From: Candidatus Methanimicrococcus labiotermitis
GTDB taxonomy: Archaea; Halobacteriota; Methanosarcinia; Methanosarcinales; Methanosarcinaceae
Direction: 5' to 3'
Assembly (NCBI GenBank): GCA_009784005.1
Contig: WRCE01000015.1
Location: forward strand, 1 to 43,022
DNA: 43,022 nucleotides
The notes beneath the pieces are model-generated. The model saw only the letters and a program-made list of their open reading frames with translations, made no database searches and had not been told where the DNA came from. Positions 35,321 to 43,022 of this stretch are shown here, in pieces. Within the stretch, counting starts at the first letter, position 1, and each line of letters begins with the position of its first letter. A program made the position numbers and the translations under genes.

Positions 35321-36115
35321 ATGCCCGGTGAAGTACTTTCCGCTTTAAAAAGAGATTTTATTCATAATTTAATCGTTGAAGGCAAGCGCGCCGACGGCCG
35401 CGGATTTTTGGAAATGAGAGACATCACAGTCCTCACAAACGTAATCAGCAAAGCCGAAGGGTCCGCTTACGTGAAATACGGCGAAACCAAAGTTTTGGTC
35501 GGCATTAAACTCCAAAAAGGAACGCCTTTCCCCGACTCGCCAAAAGAAGGCATCATCATGACCGGCATGGAACTCAATCCTTTGGCCTCCCCCGACTTTG
35601 AAGCGGGGCCGCCCAGAGAAGAAGCCATTGAGATGTCCAGAATCGTTGACCGCGGTATCCGTGAGTCTAAATCGATTGACCTCGGCAAGCTGTGTATCAG
35701 AGAAGGTGAACTCGTTTGGATGGTTTTCGTTGACATCAGCGTTATCAATGACGCCGGCAATTTAGTCGATGCCTCGTGCCTTGGCTCCATCGCCGCTTTG
35801 ATGACCACCGTCATCCCAAAAGACGACGCCAACGGCTTCCCGTCCATACCGATGCCGATGCGAAACACGCCTGTCGGCGTCACCGTTGTCAGCATTGACA
35901 ACACTTTGATTCTTGACCCGTCCATGGACGAAGAAAGCCTCTGCGACACGAAGCTGACAGTCATTACCGACAAAGAAGGCGCGCTCTCCGGTATGCAAAA
36001 GAGCGGCTCCGGTCCGCTGTCCCCGGCGGCGGTCTTGGAAATGGTCAATTTAGCCCGTGACAGAGCGGCTGAATTAAGGGAAAGATATATATCTAATCTT
36101 TCTATAAGGAGTTGA
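35321..36115 (+). CDS. rrp42: Exosome core subunit Rrp42
   Basis: A 264-residue protein of usual length. The RNase PH-like fold is recognised from LIVEGKRADGRGFLEMRDI, GSAYVKYGETKVLVGIKL and PDFEAGPPREEAIEMSRIVD, lacking the catalytic Asp of Rrp41, as expected. It forms the trimer-of-dimers ring with Rrp41. The ATG comes two bases after the rrp41 stop, with GGAGG in the rrp41 tail codons as ribosome-binding site, so translation is coupled. Confidence 0.96.
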   Translation: MPGEVLSALKRDFIHNLIVEGKRADGRGFLEMRDITVLTNVISKAEGSAYVKYGETKVLVGIKLQKGTPFPDSPKEGIIMTGMELNPLASPDFEAGPPREEAIEMSRIVDRGIRESKSIDLGKLCIREGELVWMVFVDISVINDAGNLVDASCLGSIAALMTTVIPKDDANGFPSIPMPMRNTPVGVTVVSIDNTLILDPSMDEESLCDTKLTVITDKEGALSGMQKSGSGPLSPAAVLEMVNLARDRAAELRERYISNLSIRS

Positions 36116-36134
36116 ATCTCGCTTTATTCTATAC

Positions 36135-36263
36135 GATTTATAAGAAACGATATAAGACACGAACATTTTTCAGCCCATTCGGCCTTTACCGCTGATACGG
36201 TCGCCGAAAGCGGGTTCCCGACGGGACAGGCGTTGAAAAACGTGTTTATTCAGGTGAAACATT
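36135..36263 (+). promoter_or_regulatory. Promoter and structured leader of rpl37ae
   Basis: GATTTATAAG (36135-36144) and GATATAAG (36149-36156) are TATA-like. The leader from about 36171 folds as TCGGC...GCCGA enclosing ACCG-CTGATA-CGGT, then hairpin TCCC-GAC-GGGA, and ends GTTTATTCAGGTGAAACA before the ATG. It shares GCCGAAAGCGG and the 3' end with the rpl15e leader. Confidence 0.45.
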
Positions 36264-36602
36264 ATGGTTAGAAAAAATTCACGCAAAGGTAAAGTTTCCA
36301 GATCTGCGGGCAGATTTGGTGTCAGATACGGCAGAAAAGACAGAAAACTCGTCGCCGACCTCGAAGGACGAACAAGAGGCCCCCACACATGCGCCAAATG
36401 TGACCTTCCTTCTGTCAGAAGAACAGGTACAGGAATCTGGGAATGTAAGAAATGCGGCCACAAGTTTGCCGGCGGCACATTCATCCCGCAGACAAGCGTT
36501 GCCAAGTCGTTCCAAAACACAATGAAGAACGCTCTCTCTGACAGCTCCTTGAAATACCACTATGACTTTTTGGATGAAGAAGAAGAAGAAGACGAAGAGT
36601 AA
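36264..36602 (+). CDS. rpl37ae: 50S ribosomal protein L37Ae
   Basis: A 112-residue protein. The zinc ribbon is complete: C43/C46 and C61/C64 in TCAKCDLP ... [13 protein letters not shown]. The basic N-terminus ([19 protein letters not shown]) is typical. The acidic C-terminal end (DEEEEEDEE) is unusual for a ribosomal protein and recalls the acidic tail of Rrp41. AGGTGAAAC precedes the ATG. A terminator-like hairpin follows, so despite its place in the superoperon it may be a transcription unit of its own. Confidence 0.96.
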   Translation: MVRKNSRKGKVSRSAGRFGVRYGRKDRKLVADLEGRTRGPHTCAKCDLPSVRRTGTGIWECKKCGHKFAGGTFIPQTSVAKSFQNTMKNALSDSSLKYHYDFLDEEEEEDEE

Positions 36603-36662
36603 AGAAACGGAAAAACCATTCTGTTTCTTTTTCTTTTATTAACGCGCGCTGATTTCAGCGCA
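36603..36662 (+). terminator. Two hairpins after rpl37ae
   Basis: AAGAAAC...GTTTCTT followed by TTTCTTTTATT (36603-36640), then a perfect GCGCTGA-TT-TCAGCGC stem (36647-36662). Either could end or pause transcription before rpoP. Confidence 0.5.
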
Positions 36663-36679
36663 TTCTTACATTCTTTAAT

Positions 36680-36795
36680 ATCAGACATCCGTTTTAAACA
36701 ACCGTTTTAAACATTCATTTAAAACATCCGTTTTAAACATCCATTTAAAACATCCATTTAAAACATTCATTTTAAACATCCGTTTTTTAAATTAA
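36680..36795. repeat. AAAACATCC(G/A)TTTT array before rpoP
   Basis: About seven units of 14-15 nt (TTTAAAACATCCATT) end just before the rpoP ribosome-binding site. Confidence 0.85.
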
Positions 36796-36811
36796 TAAAA
36801 GGTGACTCTCC

Positions 36812-36949
36812 TTGTCGTACTATTGTTCCCATTGTAAAAGAGAGATTGACATTGACTATGAAAACGCCGGCGTCCGTTGCCTCTACTGCGGCCACAGAAT
36901 TCTTGTGAAGAAGCGACCGGCAACCATTAAACGAATTAATGCCGAGTAA
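36812..36949 (+). CDS. rpoP: DNA-directed RNA polymerase subunit P (Rpo12)
   Basis: A 45-residue protein that begins with TTG at 36812, six bases after AGGTGA. It holds the zinc site C5/C8 and C23/C26 (YYCSHCKR ... VRCLYCGHRIL) and the basic end KKRPATIKRINAE, as in archaeal Rpo12 and eukaryotic Rpb12. It binds the Rpo3/Rpo10 assembly platform of RNA polymerase. Its usual neighbours (L37Ae before, Brix after) are present. Confidence 0.95.
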   Translation: MSYYCSHCKREIDIDYENAGVRCLYCGHRILVKKRPATIKRINAE

Positions 36950-36953
36950 AACA

Positions 36954-37616
36954 ATGTTGTTGATTACGTCTTCCCGAAAACCGTCTTTTAAAACGAAAAT
37001 TCTGTGCAAAAAGTTGGCTCTCTTCTGCGACGCGTCTTACATGACACGCGGCAAAATGCCTCTTTCTGAAGTTTTGGAGCGGGGGGAAGGCAGCGCCATT
37101 CTTATTGTCGGTGAGTTTCACGGCAATCCCGGCAGCTTTTTTTTATATGACGAAAGCGGCAACTTGTTCCTTTCAACCCGCTTTTCGGAAACTTCTTTTG
37201 ACCCCGTGCCGCAGGCTGAACTGCGTTACGGCGAAAAGATTTTTTACGGTTCAGATACGTCGGCGATTTTTCGCATTTTGAACGGCGCTGTCTTTGAAGA
37301 CAGAGGGCCGAATGCGGACATCGAGGTTATGAAAAAGATCCTGAGCACGCAAAAGCGCGGATCGAAAAGTCACTTAGACGCCGGCGACATCGATGACCTG
37401 AAAGCTGTTTCCAGTACCTGCGATACAAAAATCCCGCAAGGGTCAAACGCCGGCGGCGGCGCTTTTGTCCGGCGCCTTTACATTCGGGATGACCGTCTTG
37501 AATTTTATTCAAACGACCGCTTGTTCCTGCGTTTGTACATCAAAGGCATTAAATCCGATTCTTTGCCGCAGGACGAAAACGAAAGCGAAAACGAAAACCC
37601 GGAGATGAACTCATGA
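36954..37616 (+). CDS. Brix-domain rRNA-processing protein (archaeal Imp4-like)
   Basis: A 220-residue protein. The start at ATG 36954 gives MLLITSSRKPSFKTKILCKKLA, matching the archaeal Brix start (MLITTSRKPS...). A start at 36939 would overlap rpoP. Brix proteins bind rRNA during ribosome assembly; the archaeal form is a single domain. The tail is acidic (DENESENENPEMNS). The TGA overlaps the ATG of pcc1, so translation is coupled. Confidence 0.88.
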   Translation: MLLITSSRKPSFKTKILCKKLALFCDASYMTRGKMPLSEVLERGEGSAILIVGEFHGNPGSFFLYDESGNLFLSTRFSETSFDPVPQAELRYGEKIFYGSDTSAIFRILNGAVFEDRGPNADIEVMKKILSTQKRGSKSHLDAGDIDDLKAVSSTCDTKIPQGSNAGGGAFVRRLYIRDDRLEFYSNDRLFLRLYIKGIKSDSLPQDENESENENPEMNS

Positions 37617-37858
37617 AAGCAGAGGCTGATTTTACATTCAAAACCGAACCTGAACTCATAACCGTCATTTACAAAAGTTTGCTTCCCGAAACGAACGAAT
37701 CCATTTCCGACAGATCCGTCATCACGCTGACCGCCGAAACTGACACGCTTATTTTAAAAATCGTCAGCAATGACATTATTTCCCTTCGTTCCGCTTTGAA
37801 TACATGGCTTCGCCTGATTCAAACGGCATACGACACGGCGGCATCCGTTGCCGCATAA
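37613..37858 (+). CDS. pcc1: KEOPS complex subunit Pcc1
   Basis: An 81-residue protein of typical length. The pattern ITLTAETDTLILKIVSNDIISLRSALNTWLRLI matches the Pcc1 strand-strand-helix. The KEOPS complex makes the t6A modification on tRNA; Pcc1 is its dimerisation subunit. It starts within the Brix stop codon (ATGA) with CGGAG upstream. In related methanogens prefoldin beta commonly follows; here a large repeat array follows instead. Confidence 0.88.
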   Translation: MKAEADFTFKTEPELITVIYKSLLPETNESISDRSVITLTAETDTLILKIVSNDIISLRSALNTWLRLIQTAYDTAASVAA

Positions 37859-37969
37859 ATTTTTCAAATGAAACGGCTGTTTTTTGAACGCGCGGTAACC
37901 GGCGGCACGATTTTTCAAGAAGGGAGCAGCCGTATTAAACAAAATATACCGCTTATTAAAAAACCGAAA

Positions 37970-38580
37970 AGGGAACCGTTTATTAAAAATCGAAAAGGGA
38001 ACCGTTTATGAAAAACCTAAAAAACCGTTTGTGATAAAACCAAAAAACCGTTTATGAAAAATCCAAAAAACCGTTTGTGACAAAACCAAAAAACCGTTTG
38101 TGATAAAACCAAAAACCGTTTATGATAAACCCAAAAAACCGTTTATGAAAAACCCAAAAAACCGTTTATGAAAAACCCAAAAAACCGTTTGTGATAAACC
38201 CAAAAACCGTTTGTGATAAACCCAAAAAACCGTTTATGAAAAACCCAAAAAACCGTTTGTGATAAACCCAAAAAACCGTTTGTGAGAAATCCAAAAAACC
38301 GTTTGTGACAAACCCAAAAAACCGTTTATGATAAACCCAAAAAACCGTTTGTGAGAAATCCAAAAAACCGTTTGTGACAAACCCAAAAAACCGTTTGTGA
38401 TAAACCCAAAAAACCGTTTGTGACAAACCCAAAAAACCGTTTATGAAAACCCAAAAAACCGTTTGTGACAAAACCAAAAAACCGTTTGTGATAAACCCAA
38501 AAAACCGTTTGTGATAAACCCAAAAAACCGTTTATGAAAAACCCAAAAAAACCGTTTATGAAAAAACGAAAGCGGAACCG
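37970..38580. repeat. 23-nt tandem array, about 26 copies
   Basis: The unit consists of RTGANAAACCC followed by AAAAAACCGTTT (23 nt in most copies, 22 or 24 in a few). Only the first base and the base after TGA vary freely. There are no spacers, so it is not CRISPR. It separates pcc1 from frhB; 37859-37969 and 38581-38687 have no convincing gene. Confidence 0.95.
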
Positions 38581-38687
38581 TCCATAAAACAAAAAATGAA
38601 ACCTTCTTTTAAAAGTCAGAAAAGGGCGCCGTTTGTTAAAAAAAAAGGAAATTGAGGCCGATGCAATGCAAAGGCCGCAATTTTGGA

Positions 38688-39545
38688 TTAATAGGGAACG
38701 GGCAAACCCATTTCGATGCGGTGTTCGATTTCTTTGGCGTTCTTGGTTTTCTTGTCTGTTGACAATTTTTCCAAAAGCGGGATGCCGATCTTTCCTTCAA
38801 AGTCAGGGGCTTGGGTTTCAAGTTTGCCGGCGGCGATCATTTTGTCAATGAAATCTTTGCCGCGCTTGTTTCTGATGAGCACGGTGCTCCAGCCGTCAGG
38901 AGAGCCGACGGATCCGGTTGAGAAGTCCGCGAATTCAGATGTGTAGTCCATGCAGACGTGGCAGGATTTTTGTTCAAAGGGAATTGTTTCCTTAATCGGG
39001 ATTGCGATGGGGTCGCTTCCGTCTTTCTTGTAAACGAAAAGTTTTCCTTTGCCGATGTCTGTCTTCACGACGTCGTTTATGTTAACGCGGGCGTATTGCT
39101 CAATCAGCGTTTTCATGGCATTGTACGGGAAGTTTTCCATACAGAAAATGCCGACGATAAGGCTGATATTGCCGGTGGTTTGGCGGAAAGCAACAGGGTA
39201 CTGCATCATCTTTTTCATGGCGATAACCTGACAGGGCGTGCCGACGAAACCGAGTTTCTCAAGCGCGTATTCTTTGACCGCGTCTTTCACAACGGACATG
39301 TTCGGGCTTAACGAATATTTTGTGCCGCAGGCGGACAAAACTTCGGCGCGGGTTCTCGCGATTTTCGGCACCGGCTTGAAGCCTTTTTCTGTGTCGGCAA
39401 CGACGACGCCGTCCAAAAGGCCGTTTTCAAGGCCGTAGATGTAGGCTGCCGTCACAATGCCGCCGTCCTGAGACTTTTCCAAAATTTCTTTGTCGGTCGA
39501 ACGGGCAACGATAATTGAAGTGTATTCTCCGAGTGTGTTTGTCAT
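38688..39545 (-). CDS. frhB: F420-reducing hydrogenase, beta subunit
   Basis: A 285-residue iron-sulfur flavoprotein of normal length. Recognisable family segments are LEKSQDGGIVTAAYIYGLENGLLDG... (35-45 region), LSACGTKYSLSPN, GFVGTPCQVIAMKKM and KSCHVCMDYTSEFADFSTG, including cysteines for a [4Fe-4S] cluster. It binds FAD and reduces coenzyme F420 with electrons from FrhG. GGAGGTG precedes the ATG, and the start lies three bases after the frhG stop. It is the last gene of the operon. Confidence 0.96.
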   Translation of the reverse strand: MTNTLGEYTSIIVARSTDKEILEKSQDGGIVTAAYIYGLENGLLDGVVVADTEKGFKPVPKIARTRAEVLSACGTKYSLSPNMSVVKDAVKEYALEKLGFVGTPCQVIAMKKMMQYPVAFRQTTGNISLIVGIFCMENFPYNAMKTLIEQYARVNINDVVKTDIGKGKLFVYKKDGSDPIAIPIKETIPFEQKSCHVCMDYTSEFADFSTGSVGSPDGWSTVLIRNKRGKDFIDKMIAAGKLETQAPDFEGKIGIPLLEKLSTDKKTKNAKEIEHRIEMGLPVPY

Positions 39546-39548
39546 GCT

Positions 39549-40277
39549 TTACACCTCCAAAAGTCCTTTCGCTTTAGGCATTCTGATTCTCGGGCACTGC
39601 AAAACGCAGGAGCCGCAGTTGATGCACAATTCCATACGAATGTCGGGTTTGCCGTCAAACATCGTGACGGCGCGCATTTGACAGGCAGACGCGCAGGTGC
39701 CGCATCCCATACAAAGACCCTGGCTGATGACCTGTTTAATCAGGTTTTCGCCGCTGGCGTCTTGGTATTTCACGAAGTCGGCATAGATTTCAAGATAATC
39801 CGTGTCGCCTTCAAGGGCGGCCATCAGGAATTTGACAATAGAATCCGTCGATGGCGGACAGCCGGGGATCGAGAAATCCGTTTTAACAACGGCCGAGATC
39901 GGAACAAATGAGACGTGCGTCGGCTGCGGGTTTTGACCGCCGCGCGAGATACGGGTCACGCCGCCGGTACCTGAACAGGAACCAAGCGCGACAACGATTT
40001 TTGATTTTTCACGCACTTCTTTAATCAAATCAACAGCGTGATGGTCGTCCAAGCAAACGCTTCCTTCCACCAGCGCGATATCAACATCATCAGGATAAGC
40101 TCGTTCGAAGACGATTTTATCTTCCGTTTCCGTCACTTTCGTGAGTTCGTCCGTCAGCGTAATGCCGTATACAAGGTCCACCGCGCTTAAGATGTCGAGC
40201 AGCTTTTCATAGGTGTCTGCTAAGGAAATCAGACAGCCGGTACACCCGCTCATGTGAACATGTGAGACTCTTACCAA
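39549..40277 (-). CDS. frhG: F420-reducing hydrogenase, gamma subunit
   Basis: A 242-residue protein. It begins with TTG at 40277 behind AGGTGAT. C12 and C15 (GCTGC), with C75, C101 and C140, provide the proximal cluster region of the [NiFe] small subunit. Two ferredoxin-type [4Fe-4S] motifs follow: C189/192/195/199 (CMGCGTCASAC) and C218/221/224/228 (CINCGSCVLQC). It passes electrons from the nickel site in FrhA to FrhB. It lies 63 bases after frhD, with frhB directly downstream. Confidence 0.97.
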   Translation of the reverse strand: MVRVSHVHMSGCTGCLISLADTYEKLLDILSAVDLVYGITLTDELTKVTETEDKIVFERAYPDDVDIALVEGSVCLDDHHAVDLIKEVREKSKIVVALGSCSGTGGVTRISRGGQNPQPTHVSFVPISAVVKTDFSIPGCPPSTDSIVKFLMAALEGDTDYLEIYADFVKYQDASGENLIKQVISQGLCMGCGTCASACQMRAVTMFDGKPDIRMELCINCGSCVLQCPRIRMPKAKGLLEV

Positions 40278-40340
40278 TTTATCACCTTTATCATATTTTC
40301 AAACCGGCAAGCCGTTAATCTTTGGCCTGACGGGAGACAA

Positions 40341-40862
40341 TCATTTCTTTTGGGTCCGCTCCCAACTTCCCAATTCTTCAATAACCATTTCGGCGGCTTC
40401 ATCAACTGATGCGGCAACCTCGTCCGACAGTTCCATACAGATATCGGGCGCAGACATATGTTTGTACTGGCATCCGATAACAACGACTTCCACGCCGTAT
40501 TTACTGCAAATGTCAGTCAGCATTCCGGCAAGGGGCATGTCGTGCGCGTCGATCTGATACTTCGGAATATCCGGCAGGTCTTTCGCGTAAAGTTTGGTCA
40601 GGCGGCCCGGTTCCAATCCGTAATCAATGATGTCGGCGATGATGATCTTTTTCAGGGGCGTTCCTTCATCAATCAGAGATAAGATGAAGTGAGAAGCGCC
40701 TGTTCCGGCGTCGATAATTCCGATTTTGTCAGAATTTAAGACCGGATTTGATTCTTTCATTCCGTTTAGTTTTTGTATGACGGCAAATCCGAAGCCATCG
40801 TCCGCTAAAAGGATGTTTCCGCATCCGAGGACTAAAACTTCTTTTTCCAGATATTCCGGCAT
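40341..40862 (-). CDS. frhD: Coenzyme F420 hydrogenase maturation protease FrhD
   Basis: A 173-residue protein. It has the HycI/HybD-type start VLVLGCGNILLADDGFGFAVIQ (nickel-binding Asp) and the later VVVIGCQYKHMS. It removes the C-terminal extension of FrhA after nickel insertion. AAGGTGA precedes the ATG. It is second in the operon, as in other methanogens (frhADGB). Confidence 0.95.
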   Translation of the reverse strand: MPEYLEKEVLVLGCGNILLADDGFGFAVIQKLNGMKESNPVLNSDKIGIIDAGTGASHFILSLIDEGTPLKKIIIADIIDYGLEPGRLTKLYAKDLPDIPKYQIDAHDMPLAGMLTDICSKYGVEVVVIGCQYKHMSAPDICMELSDEVAASVDEAAEMVIEELGSWERTQKK

Positions 40863-40877
40863 GTTGTCACCTTGATT

Positions 40878-41010
40878 TTTCGTTACTGATTTGACCGATC
40901 GAACTGATTTGACCGATCGAACTGATTTGACCGATTTGACCGATCGAACTGATTTGACCGATTTGACCGATCGAACTGATTTGACCGATCGAACTGATTT
41001 GACCGATCTA
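40878..41010. repeat. 18-nt tandem array inside the frh operon
   Basis: About seven copies of ACTGATTTGACCGATCGA, some shortened to GACCGATTT. It lies between frhA and frhD on the transcript, with no stem strong enough to call a terminator, though GATCGA palindromes repeat in it. Confidence 0.92.
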
Positions 41011-41084
41011 AAGCCTTAATTTATTGAATGGTTTGAATGGTTAAATGATGAAATGAAAAATCTGTTGGGATTTTTCGGATTTGA

Positions 41085-42320
41085 TTATTGGAATACCTTT
41101 TCATCAACGGTATTTCCGTCATAGTCTTTTGCAATCATGTGGGTCGCGCAGGAGATGCAGGGGTCGTAAGCGCGCACGACGTGTTCGGCAAATTTGTAGT
41201 GGTAGCCGACGGTCGCGCGTCCGATGACAGGGATGTTCCATGTTGTTGCGACAATTGCGGTGTAATCGACGATGCGGCCGTCTCTTCCGATGACGGCGGT
41301 ATGGACGTTGTGGCCGCGGGCGGCTTCAATTGCGCCGACGCCGAGGGTCTCGCCGTCTCCGACGACCGGAGCGGTGCTGTACGGGGCGCCGTTTGTGTTG
41401 AGTTCGTCCAAAAGTGTCAAAGCGCGATTGGCGTAGTGCTTCATTTCCAAAGCTCTCGCTTTGTGAATGCCCATTGCGCCTTTCGTTTCCTTGAAGTTTT
41501 CAAAGGTGACCATGCGGGCGCGGGGGCCGACTTCTATCAGGCTGCCTTTGTATTTCGGAATGTTGGAGCAGGCCTTGATGGCGACTTCTTTGGGGTACTC
41601 CTCAAAGGGTGACAACTCGACCACTTGTGAATAATCGAATTTGCTGCTGTCGCCGTAGGTTAAGCTGGTCGCGACAAGCGGGAAATCGTGATAGCCGAGT
41701 TTTTCGGGGATTTCCGTTCCGTCAACGAGTTTTCCCGCGTTGAATAATCCCAGCATATATTCGCATTGGATTTCCGCGAGTTCCAAGTAGTTCTTTGCGC
41801 GGTCGATTAACTTATTTTTGGCATCAGGCGTGATGTTCTTTGCCATGCCGCCGATTTTAACGTTCGGGGGGTGGATGGCTTCGCCGCCGATCACGTCAAC
41901 GAAATACTGCCCAATTTTCCTCATTTCCTGAACTCTTTTGATAACTTCAGCGCGGTCGGCTTCGGGGACATAATCAGGCGAAATCAAAAACTGGTGAAGC
42001 GGGTGGGAGTGCAGTTTGTTGCCGATAGACGTCAATTCTCTCAATATCAAGCCGTCTTTTGTCGGTTCCATGCCGCATGCCCTTTCAATGGCTTCAACGG
42101 ATGAGATGGAGTGAGCTGTCGGGCAAACGCCGCAAAAGCGTGACACGGCAATGGGCGCAAATTCCGCGACTTTGCCGGATAAAAATTTCTCAAACCCTCT
42201 CACCGGCGTCACACTATGGTAGGCGCCGGATTCAACAATCCCCTCATCATCAACCGTCAGAACCAAATTCGTATGGCCCTCGTGCCGAGTTGTTGGTTTA
42301 ATCTCTACTGTTTTACTCAT
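41085..42320 (-). CDS. frhA: F420-reducing hydrogenase, alpha ([NiFe]) subunit
   Basis: A 411-residue protein. The N-terminal nickel motif RFCGVC is at residues 61-66 (C63, C66) and the C-terminal one is DPCISC (C388, C391) followed by ATH394. FrhD would cleave after H394 and remove 17 residues. With FrhG and FrhB it oxidises H2 and reduces F420 in the cytosol; reduced F420 can feed methanogenesis and biosynthesis. AAAGGTGAT precedes the ATG. The 5' leader is about 170-190 bases if the TATA box at 42519-42531 is used. First gene of the operon. Confidence 0.97.
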   Translation of the reverse strand: MSKTVEIKPTTRHEGHTNLVLTVDDEGIVESGAYHSVTPVRGFEKFLSGKVAEFAPIAVSRFCGVCPTAHSISSVEAIERACGMEPTKDGLILRELTSIGNKLHSHPLHQFLISPDYVPEADRAEVIKRVQEMRKIGQYFVDVIGGEAIHPPNVKIGGMAKNITPDAKNKLIDRAKNYLELAEIQCEYMLGLFNAGKLVDGTEIPEKLGYHDFPLVATSLTYGDSSKFDYSQVVELSPFEEYPKEVAIKACSNIPKYKGSLIEVGPRARMVTFENFKETKGAMGIHKARALEMKHYANRALTLLDELNTNGAPYSTAPVVGDGETLGVGAIEAARGHNVHTAVIGRDGRIVDYTAIVATTWNIPVIGRATVGYHYKFAEHVVRAYDPCISCATHMIAKDYDGNTVDEKVFQ

Positions 42321-42518
42321 TCAATCACCTTTACATTACCGGTAAATCCGGAATAAAACCTTTAATCGTTTTTATTGATTTTTTAAGCTATTAAATTATT
42401 AAGTTAAAGTTAAAGTTATAATCTGTGATTTTCTATACCCGTATTTTTCCACTATCGGCTGAATAATTCAACGAATAAATGGAGATAATCAATAATGATC
42501 ATTTTTGCCTAACATTCC

Positions 42519-42531
42519 ATATTATAAATAC
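42519..42531 (-). promoter_or_regulatory. Candidate TATA box for the frh operon
   Basis: On the minus strand the sequence is AGTATTTATAATA, about 200 bases before the frhA ATG. It is the best TATA-like site in the spacer, but AT-rich DNA nearer the gene (42370-42430) could also serve. Confidence 0.4.
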
Positions 42532-42589
42532 TATCCCCTTCCGAAATGAACGCGCGGCAGTTTCTTCAAACCGAATGAATCAATATCGG

Positions 42590-42786
42590 GCTGTTGACAA
42601 ATAATATGACAAATAGATGACAAATAAGAAACAGATATGTGACAGACGTGTGACAGACGTGTGACAGGCAGGCGACATGAAGGCGACAGATGTGTGGCAA
42701 GCAAGTGGTTGGCAAGCGACAGACAGGAGGCAGGCAGAGCAGGAGCAGTGGTGGCAATAGCTGAAATGGTGGCAGCAGCAGTGGTG
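42590..42786. repeat. TGTGACAGACG and GGTGGCAG repeats left of element A3
   Basis: Degenerate GACAAATA/GTGACAGACGT units shift into GGTGGCAGCAG units, the same left neighbour that elements A1 and A2 have. Confidence 0.75.
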
Positions 42787-42845
42787 GTAGCAGTGCCACG
42801 TTCGCGAAGCGAACGGCTATTACAAAAAAAAGCAGATGAATGTAG
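42787..42845 (+). repeat. Dispersed stem-loop element A, copy 3
   Basis: Same 59-base core as at 5517 and 14672, with the hairpin and A8 run unchanged and two substitutions (GTAGCAGTG; CAGATGAATG). It lies upstream of the frh operon. Confidence 0.9.
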
Positions 42846-42854
42846 TTAGTTCCT

Positions 42855-43022
42855 GATGGCAGGTTGCTGTCAATGCAGGCGGCAGGCAGGCAGGTGGCAG
42901 GCTGGCAGGCAGGCAGATGGCAGGTTGGCAGGTGGCAGGCTGGCAGGCAGGCAGGTGGCCGGGTGGCAGGCAGGCAGGTGGCAGGGTGGCAGGCTGGTAG
43001 GCAGGCAGGGGGGAGGCAGGCA
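42855..43022. repeat. GGCAGGCAGGTGGCAGGCT array, runs off right edge
   Basis: Dense GGCAGGCAGGTGGCAGG units with local variants continue to the end of the window, right of element A3. Confidence 0.9.

Noticed and set aside
37970..38580. Regular 23-nt repeats as a CRISPR array
   Set aside because: Units follow each other directly without spacers, and there are no cas genes in the window.
38166..38592. Phe/Gly-rich minus-strand open frames in the 23-nt array
   Set aside because: Pure translations of the tandem repeat.
1..43022. tRNA or rRNA genes
   Set aside because: I looked through the spacers for T-loop and acceptor-stem patterns and rRNA segments and saw none; a covariance search would be decisive.

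Overview
The window comes from a methanogenic archaeon, most likely in the Methanosarcinales. The support is an F420-reducing hydrogenase operon (frhA-frhD-frhG-frhB), the archaeal exosome/proteasome/RNase P superoperon, a methanopterin-pathway kinase (mptE), a thermosome, aEF1-beta, and a bacterial-type grpE-dnaK-dnaJ set of the kind Methanosarcina-related methanogens carry. Ribosome-binding sites resemble AGGTGA or GGAGG. A Methanimicrococcus-like, host-associated genome is a plausible guess but is not proven here. I saw no rRNA, tRNA or CRISPR array.

Layout. 1-2.75 kb: minus-strand accessory block with the N-terminus of a secreted SpvB/Rhs-like protein (runs off the left edge), two AT-rich orphan ORFs, a cell-surface protein and a duplicated remnant of its 3' end. 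3.3-8.7 kb: amidohydrolase, UspA, membrane-anchored alkaline-phosphatase-superfamily enzyme, DUF89 protein. 9.6-14.4 kb: dnaJ, dnaK, grpE on the minus strand, with a clear TATA box before grpE. 14.9-18.8 kb: small membrane protein, zinc-finger/aEF1-beta pair, thermosome. 19.5-27.7 kb: pheT, asd, mptE, a DUF373 membrane protein and three poorly known genes. 28.0-37.9 kb: superoperon rpl15e, RNA-binding protein, rnp3, rnp2, psmA, sdo1, rrp4, rrp41, rrp42, rpl37ae, rpoP, Brix, pcc1. It links ribosome assembly, RNA decay, tRNA processing and protein degradation. 38.7-42.3 kb: frh operon on the minus strand.

The unusual feature is the DNA between the genes. Almost every intergenic region holds its own short tandem array with 7-25 nt units, and similar in-frame repeats interrupt conserved housekeeping proteins (PheT, MptE, Rnp3, Rrp4, DnaK, the amidohydrolase and others). 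Three families of dispersed stem-loop modules, called A, B and C here, each occur three times and sit inside such arrays. Family B contains a 134-bp unit with perfect 15-bp inverted ends. Two ribosomal protein genes (rpl15e and rpl37ae) have GC-rich structured leaders behind their own TATA-like boxes. Rrp41 has a roughly 190-residue acidic tail, and its partner Rrp4 has a repeat-bearing tail with basic stretches.
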